64,000 nucleotides of DNA from Zeus faber (lineage: Eukaryota > Chordata > Actinopteri > Zeiformes > Zeidae), in NCBI GenBank assembly GCA_960531495.1, contig OY482860.1:4383548-4447547 (forward strand). Reading direction: 5' to 3'. Below are positions 58,085 through 64,000 of the stretch, in pieces. The notes beneath the pieces are model-generated. The model was given only the letters and a program-made list of their open reading frames with translations. It ran no database searches and was not told the DNA's origin. The position numbers were made by a program, and so were the translations under genes. The number at the start of each line of letters is the position of its first letter. Position 1 is the first letter of the stretch.

Positions 58085-58876
58085 TGTCCCCACGGCGCTC
58101 TGTGGAAAACAACAGGAAGACGCCTTCATTAAACTAATATTATTATTATTATCATATTTTGGTATCAAATTGGTTGTTGGTTGCTGGTTCCAACCTTGTG
58201 TTGATGTGAATAGTGATGTTTATATAACATTTTCAGTATCTTTTACAATACACAATTTACCTCAATGTTGAAAGAAACGGCAATTGTACTAATAATTGTA
58301 TTATTTTCGTCTAAGTTTTATAGAACGTTATCTTTGTGGCCGCCTGTGGCTTCCATTTATGTGAACGTGCTAAAAACTTTAAAAAAACCTTTCAAAAGAG
58401 CTGTCTTAAAGTGTGTTTTTGTGCTTCACCGCTCAATTATTGTATTTATATGTAATTTCTATCCACAATTCATCAACCCTGACCAAATGTACTGCCAGAT
58501 GGGGGAGCTTCCAAAAGCAAAGTTTACTGTTAATAAGCGCATAATAAAGGATTTTTTAACACCAATAAGCATTGTACTCACTGTAGATGTGGTAGCTGCA
58601 AAAAGTGTAGCTCACTGTTAATATGCTCATTATAAAGGGTTTATCAACCTAAATGAGACACTGTTCTGGCTTAACATACGGTAGCTGCAAGAACTTGAAC
58701 TTGAACTTGAACCATAGATGACTGCTAATAAATGCTATTATTAACACTTGTATTATATTGTACTATATTATTCATATAGTATTATTAACACAATAATAAT
58801 GTTAATAAGCATCTTATAATGACTGTATTAACCATTAATTAACGCCGATTACAAGCACCTTAATACAAAGCGTGAC

Positions 58877-59240
58877 TTGAAAATAATATTCATCATATTA
58901 ATCGTCATATATATCCAATAATTATATATATATATTGATATCTTATACAATATAATAATTATAATGTAATTGTATTTTATATATTAATTACATAAATATA
59001 ATATAGTCCTATGAAATAGTAATCCTTCAGAAGGCCACAGCGAGAAACTGCTGAACCCACCCAGCAGTGACGCTGCTCTGTTTCTCAGCCGCCGTCATCC
59101 ATCCTTGCTTGACCGCACATGCTGTAACTGTGGCCATCTGAACCCCGTCAGCCCCGTCCGCCCTCCCCCTTTGGTCAACCTACACCTCACCCCCTCCTCA
59201 CCCCTCCACCCTGGAACGTGCGCTCTACTCTTACACCACT
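58877..59240. other. intergenic, nothing recognised
   Basis: AT-rich to about 59010, then C-rich to 59240; no supported feature. Confidence 0.45.

Positions 59241-59272
<32 letters not shown>
59241..59272. repeat. (CT)n microsatellite
   Basis: Sixteen pure CT dinucleotides; complementary to the GA array 75 bp downstream. Confidence 0.95.
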
Positions 59273-59274
<2 letters not shown>

Positions 59275-59343
59275 CCACTCCATCTCCCTCCTTCCCCCGC
59301 TGGCCTTCCTGCCTCCCCAACTAACTCTTCACATCACGGAGTG

Positions 59344-59345
<2 letters not shown>

Positions 59346-59431
<86 letters not shown>

Positions 59432-59438
59432 CGAGCGA
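59346..59438. repeat. (GA)n microsatellite
   Basis: About 38 pure GA dinucleotides followed by GCGA variants. Confidence 0.95.
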
Positions 59439-60103
59439 GGCACCGGTCCAGCCTGCCATCTGAGACAGTGGAATCCAAAACTCGACTCAACAACTATTTT
59501 CCTGTCCATACAAATGAGGAAAGAATGAAAAAAAGAAAGGCATGAATACTTCATATATGGATTCTTGACTCAAAAGTATGTAAAAAGTATGCAAATCTTG
59601 ACAATTTAAAAATACATCGTCCAAGACATTGAGAATATTAAAAACTCTTAGAACCCCCTACAAAGTCAAAGTAACATCTTGAGGAAATAGTCTCTTTGTG
59701 TGTGTGACCATGGTCGTATAAGCAGCATAATACTGTAGATCATCAATAAAAGGCTCAATCATCATCTCCCAGTCACAATAAATCTGTTTATAAAAATGAC
59801 ACTGACAACAACAGCAGCAGCAGCTGACAAACTGGGAGCAGGGATGAAGCCTGTTTGATGACAGGCTGATGGACCTCAAATATTTAGCATTGCGGCGTCG
59901 GACCAATCTGGACGAGCTGTTTGGCGGCGGCTCGTCCAGATTCGTGCGAGACGGAGAGCGTGGGCAAATGTCAGCCTGAATCACTGGAGGGGCTTCAATA
60001 AAACATGGAGAAAGAAGAAGCAGAAGAACGAAAGCAAAGCAACAGAGCTCTGAGAGAACATCAACGCTACTTCCTGACAGACATTTGAAATAGAGATAGA
60101 ACG
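59439..60103. other. intergenic; one small inverted repeat
   Basis: aatctggacgagc (about 59907) and gctcgtccagatt (about 59930) form a perfect 13-bp inverted repeat around tgtttggcggcg. No gene is recognised. Confidence 0.45.
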
Positions 60104-60118
60104 ATAGAACGATAGATC

Positions 60119-60180
<62 letters not shown>

Positions 60181-60193
60181 TAGACAGATAGAC

Positions 60194-60232
<39 letters not shown>

Positions 60233-60281
60233 AAGATAGATAGATAGATAGATAGAAAGATAGATAGATAGATAGATAGAT
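60104..60281. repeat. (GACA)n / (GATA)n compound tetranucleotide array
   Basis: About 16 GACA units (60118-60180) pass through mixed GATA/GACA units into about 22 GATA units with two GAAA interruptions. This is the Bkm-type repeat combination. Confidence 0.96.
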
Positions 60282-60429
60282 CAAATTTCAAAATACAAAC
60301 GTACCAGACTTGAGTTCCTGTGTTTACACCACATCGCATCCACCTCTTTCTATCTGAAAGACAAAAAGACAACAAGTTTTAATGTAAGATGCAACTGCAT
60401 TTATTATCAGGTAAGACAATTTAGTCAAA
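60282..60429. other. intergenic, nothing recognised
   Basis: Short spacer. Confidence 0.4.
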
Positions 60430-60690
60430 TTGGGCATCAGAAAGTCGGAAAATTTGTCCGAAGATTTAACAAATTTTTACCAAGTGACTCGTCAGGAGCT
60501 GAATCTCAAAAAAAACAAAGAGTCCAACCTTTCCTCGCTCCGTATAGTCATCACTTTCAGAACTTGTTCTGATGAAAACAGCGCTGTTGTTCTGCTTGAA
60601 CTGTTAAATGAGGTAAATTAGTGCAGCCTTGCAATGTTGATCTTGCAAAACAAGAGCTAATTTCCATGAATTATGTATTTTAAGTGGAAT
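60430..60690 (-). repeat. unclassified repeat family A, copy e (reverse)
   Basis: agtgactcgtcaggagctgaa at the left and gatcttgcaaaacaagagct, tattttaagtggaattt at the right fit the reversed end of the family; the GAGTC-rich half is missing. Confidence 0.65.
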
Positions 60691-61829
60691 TTGAAAAATT
60701 TTAGCGGCGCCACCTGGCTCATGGAGCCCTAGTGTACAGTGGTTAAAAATACATTGGACTTGTGCCATGTAAGCAATGGTATGCTTGGTTTTATCCATTT
60801 TAAAGAGTAAATCTAGCAAAAAATAATAATTATTTGATCTCACCTTTTTATGATACACAACACAATTGCCCGAGAACTACGTAGGAATTGGCAAAATTGG
60901 CAAAAAACAACCTTTCTGTGAAAATCTCCACCACTACACTATCTCAAGGGAAACATAAAAATTAGTGGTCAACCGATATGGGTTTTTAATTGGCCGATGC
61001 CCTTGCCAATATTTAGAGAGCGGAGTGGTAGATGGCCAAGATATAATGCCGATATCATGTTAATATCATGTTTTTTGGCATCTGATAAAATATGACAATT
61101 TAATAATAATAACAAATGAGACACAAAATTTACTGTAAATTAACATTTTATTAACACTAATGTGATTGTCTGCATTGCCTCTTCAGTGAACTTATTTGAA
61201 GTAAAAGATAAGTATCAACTAAATAAATGTTCACAGGCAATCACAAAACTAAACTTTGCAAAAAAAAAACAAACGTATGAATGAAAAATAAACAAATATC
61301 AACGCTATATATTAAGTGTCTTGTCAGGAAATAGAGTCTCCCTGTTACAGAAGTGCAGCATTTATTATTTCCAAGTATATTTCCATTATTTCTAGGTATT
61401 TACACGAAAACATCCAGTTTTTACTAAATGAAGTCCCGTAGCATCGGGGAGACGGTGTGACGTGGCACAGGGACAGACGGGGTTTTTGTTTGTAAAGGGA
61501 ACGGAACACTCCCTAAACTCAGGTGTGTTTAAAAATGTTGTTTCATACAAGTAGGAAACACACAAAAATAAATAGTTCTAAAGTAAAAAGACAGTAAAAT
61601 CGCCATGGGAAGGCACACACAGCGCAGCGCTGTCTGGAGGAGAAAAAAACTTCCACTCCAATTCTCTGAGTTAGGTTTATTTTTTGTTTATTTTTCAAGT
61701 GCAAAGTATTTTTAAACAGCACTGCTTTCAAACAGCACAGCACTTCCTTTCACTCCTTTCATTTCTTTCAAAACCGGTCACGGATGTTCCGTACTTGCCG
61801 CTTTTAATGAGTAACACCATAACAAATAA

Positions 61830-61961
61830 ATGCAGCGCGTACTGGACTTCATTTTCCATGATAGTCAGTTCTCCGACAGCGACGCGGAGAACGACAGCGA
61901 TGCTGATTCTGATATTACCCCGGTCTTGGAGAACATTTCAAACAGCGGATTTCAAACTTAA
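61830..61961 (+). pseudogene. short acidic reading frame, also present in the inverted copy
   Basis: An ATG at 61830 opens a 43-codon frame with a hydrophobic start (VLDFIF) and an Asp/Ser/Glu-rich core (SDSDAENDSDADSD) followed by ITPVLENISNS, ending at TAA 61959-61961. The same frame goes on after the TAA for about 60 more codons (EPPEETDN, TEEVDDVMKSVEVGDRF). The reversed copy (minus strand from 64000 down, same TAA at 63892-63894) keeps the core and the post-stop part with several amino-acid changes. Acidic N-termini are common in transposases, but I do not recognise this protein and cannot say whether the TAA is its true end or an inherited stop. Confidence 0.35.
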
Positions 61962-62542
61962 TGTGACGATAAAACCGAATATTTTCAAGAACCACCGGAG
62001 GAGACCGACAATATGCGCATTGTTGTTACAACGGAAGAAGTTGATGACGTGATGAAGTCCGTCGAGGTTGGTGACAGATTTTCAGATTTCAGATTTTCTG
62101 AGACTCATAATATTGATAGACTCTGCATTTTGTTGTGTTGTCCGTACTTTTAAACGAAATAATTCCACTTTTATAAAACATGTATATTCTTACTGTTAAA
62201 TAAAAGCTTTTTTAAAAAACAAATTAGTTGTGTTGTTGAGCTGTTTGTAATTGGCCCATTCGGCAGTATGTTAATTAGCCGTGAGGCTTTGTTTGTCCGC
62301 CAACCCCATTTGCTTTTTGGGAGCTGGCTGAATGAACCTGGTGTGGGTAAAACTTTGGAGGTCATTATCTCAGAAACACAGTTTGCCACACCCTTGTCAT
62401 TAACAAGTCATAGCTTTAAACATATTTGCTTGATTTGCACAAGTGACACTTTGTTTGGAAGCTCTGATTCTCCACTTCCAAATGATGCAAAAAAAAAAGA
62501 ATCTCGAAAGGCGCCAAATGACCCTAAAGTATGCAGTGCGTC
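61835..62542 (+). repeat. left member of an inverted ~0.7-kb pair
   Basis: Nearly the whole segment reappears as the reverse complement at 63342-64000. Shared landmarks include gatgacgtgatgaagtccgt, aagcttttttaaaaaacaaa, ggctgaatgaacctggtgtg and ccaaatgaccctaaagta. The copies differ by scattered substitutions and small indels. Confidence 0.9.
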
Positions 62543-62578
62543 ACATTTTTGGTTTATCGGCCGATCAATCGGTCAACA

Positions 62579-63341
62579 ACGAATAAAAATCACTTAAAAG
62601 CCATGCAATTACACTCTGTTATACGTTTTTTCACAATTCGAGGTGTCATTGTAGTTTCCAATGCGGCAGAGGAAGCGGCAGTTGCAACAACAAAAGCAAC
62701 AATGGGTTGACCCGGTTCAAACAAATTAAACAATTAAAATAAATCAGTAGAGGAGAGAGAGAAAAGGACGAGTATGTTTGGTGTCAACACATCTGACTCG
62801 ATGTCCAATGCTGTTTATAGAGAAGCAACCATTGAATGGATGCTTTCCATGGGCTAACGTTGGCGAGAGGTAGCTCACAAGGGCAACCACTTCTACGCTG
62901 GGTTTCATGTCCTTCGTATCACTCCACCTACATGTAAATGATAACACTAGCTAGTGCCCCCATCTTGCGATCCTACATAGAAACCAAGAACGAAGTCTTG
63001 AAGAGATGAAAGAGATGAAATTGAACATTGATAACAGTAAACAGGTTGTTGAATTTTTAGTATTTTTCTTAGCAGAAGCTGTCTGAGGTTATTTTGCGAT
63101 AATGACCAGCTGGCTGTACGTTATCTCTAACTTATTTTCGTATTTTTTTTAAATTTGGAACTGGAAACTACTTGGTAGAGTCCGGTGCAGAGGCGATTGT
63201 AGGCACCACTGTGCCGAATAAAAACATATTTTTCCACAGATTTGGGTCAGATGCGAGTTCTTGTTGTGTTTTGTTTGGTTCCTAAACAACACTTTCCAGT
63301 CTACCTGAGCTCCAAAAAGTCTGCATTTGTGAGCCACCGCG
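62579..63341. other. spacer between the inverted copies
   Basis: About 0.8 kb with no recognisable coding content. It may include flank of the right element, since similarity between the copies stops abruptly at both inner edges. Confidence 0.4.
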
Positions 63342-64000
63342 TACTTTAGGGTCATTTGGCGGCTTTTGAGATTTTTTTTCATCATTTGGAAGTGGAAGCT
63401 TACGAACAAGGTGTCACTTGTGCCAATCAAGCAAATATTTTTAAAGCTATGACTTGTTAATGACAAGGGTGTGGCAAACTGTGTTTCTGAGATAATGACC
63501 TCCAAAGTTTTACCCACACCAGGTTCATTCAGCCAGCTCCCAGAATGCAAATGGGGTTGGCGGACAAAGCCTCATGGCTAATTAACATACTGCTGAATGG
63601 GCCAATCACGAACAGCTCAACAACACAACTAATTTGTTTTTTTAAAAAGCTTTTATTTAACAGTAAGAATATACATGTTTTATAATAGTGGAATTATTTT
63701 GGAGTTTAAAAGTACGGACAACACAACAAAATGGAGAGTCTATCAATATTATGAGTCTCAAAAAATCTAAGAATCTGTCACCAACCTCAACGGACTTCAT
63801 CACGTCATCAACTTCTTCCCTTGTAACAACAACGGACGTATTGTCGGTCTCCTCCGATGGTTATTGAAAATATTCCATTTCAATGTCACGTTAAGTTTGA
63901 AATCGGCTGTTTGAAATGTTCTCCAAGCCCGGAGTAATATCGGATTCAGCATCGCTGTCGTTGTCCGTGTCGCTGTCAGAGAGCTGACTATCATCACGGA
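63342..64000 (-). repeat. right member of the inverted pair, cut by window edge
   Basis: Reverse complement of 61835-62542; its outer end lies beyond base 64000. It contains the minus-strand version of the acidic frame, with one additional stop after the shared TAA. Confidence 0.9.

Larger units (their letters stand above)
55361..58876. mobile_element. 3.5-kb element with long, rearranged inverted repeats
   Basis: The ends ggttacgctttatatgaggt (55361) and aatacaaagcgtgac (to about 58876) are inverted copies. Inside, 56155-56356 is the reverse complement of about 58383-58680 (shared ccagatgggggagct, aaagagctgtcttaaa, tttgcagctacc). Block 56483-56620 pairs with 57080-57232 and block 56633-56720 with 57244-57316, but these two are in the same left-to-right order on both sides rather than mirrored, so the arms are rearranged. 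A nested L1 fragment occupies 57356-58084. No transposase is present. The structure fits a foldback or long-TIR DNA transposon whose superfamily I cannot name. Confidence 0.7.
60963..62578. mobile_element. DNA-transposon-like element with gaccgat termini
   Basis: The left end gtggtcaaccgatatggg (60965) and the right end ggccgatcaatcggtcaac (to about 62576) are imperfect inverted relatives of a common fish repeat terminus. The interior holds AT-rich filler and, from 61835, the unidentified unit that recurs inverted further right. Superfamily and target duplication are not determined. Confidence 0.5.

Overview
This is vertebrate genomic DNA, almost certainly from a teleost fish. The composition is AT-rich, no bacterial-style operons are present, and the interspersed repeats are ones typical of fish: Tc1-like transposons, hAT elements and their short derivatives, an L2-type LINE, L1-type LINE tails, a SINE ending in the GGATA stem-loop of UnaL2-type LINEs, Ty3/gypsy LTRs, a probable DIRS gag remnant and abundant dinucleotide and tetranucleotide microsatellites. 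The species cannot be fixed from the sequence. No host protein-coding exon, tRNA, rRNA, CRISPR array or bacterial-type feature could be supported. The window reads as an intergenic or very large intronic stretch built from layers of decayed transposons.

Layout. 0-9 kb: two small inverted-repeat transposons (192-733; 1235-1855 with a clear 8-bp target duplication), a LINE C-terminal fragment running straight into a 28-bp minisatellite (about 2270-3955) that is itself interrupted by a tRNA-derived SINE, then microsatellites and a non-autonomous hAT at 6592-7411. 9-23 kb: several copies of an unclassified repeat (here called family A), a decayed hAT transposase gene (14.33-16.18 kb, minus), an 18-bp minisatellite at 17.1-17.4 kb, a long unique stretch at 17.4-19.3 kb that may hold a conserved non-coding element, and a MITE with ends resembling a TTAA target. 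23-31 kb: a second hAT copy, an L2-type LINE with recognisable endonuclease and reverse transcriptase (25.75-28.43 kb, minus), and a GC-rich block next to the C-terminus of an L1-type LINE.

31-50 kb: a broken Tc1-like element nested in another repeat (32.5-34.1 kb), a MITE interrupted by an LTR, two further solo LTRs of the same family, another tRNA-headed repeat, an hAT-like remnant and many simple repeats. 50-64 kb: a gypsy reverse-transcriptase remnant, a nearly complete Tc1 element with long terminal inverted repeats (51263-52852), a probable DIRS gag remnant, a 708-bp tandem duplication with a palindrome at its junction, a 3.5-kb element with long scrambled inverted repeats carrying a nested L1 insertion, GATA/GACA arrays, and an inverted pair of about 0.7-kb copies of an unidentified element that encodes an acidic peptide.

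The coding sequences identified all belong to mobile elements, and all are broken by frameshifts, stops or truncation, so none is likely to give a functional protein. I did not find a new biological system. The most unusual items are structural: the inverted pair at the right edge, the scrambled palindromic element, the duplication with its palindromic junction, the multi-copy unclassified family A, and a paired base change that keeps a SINE 3' stem intact.
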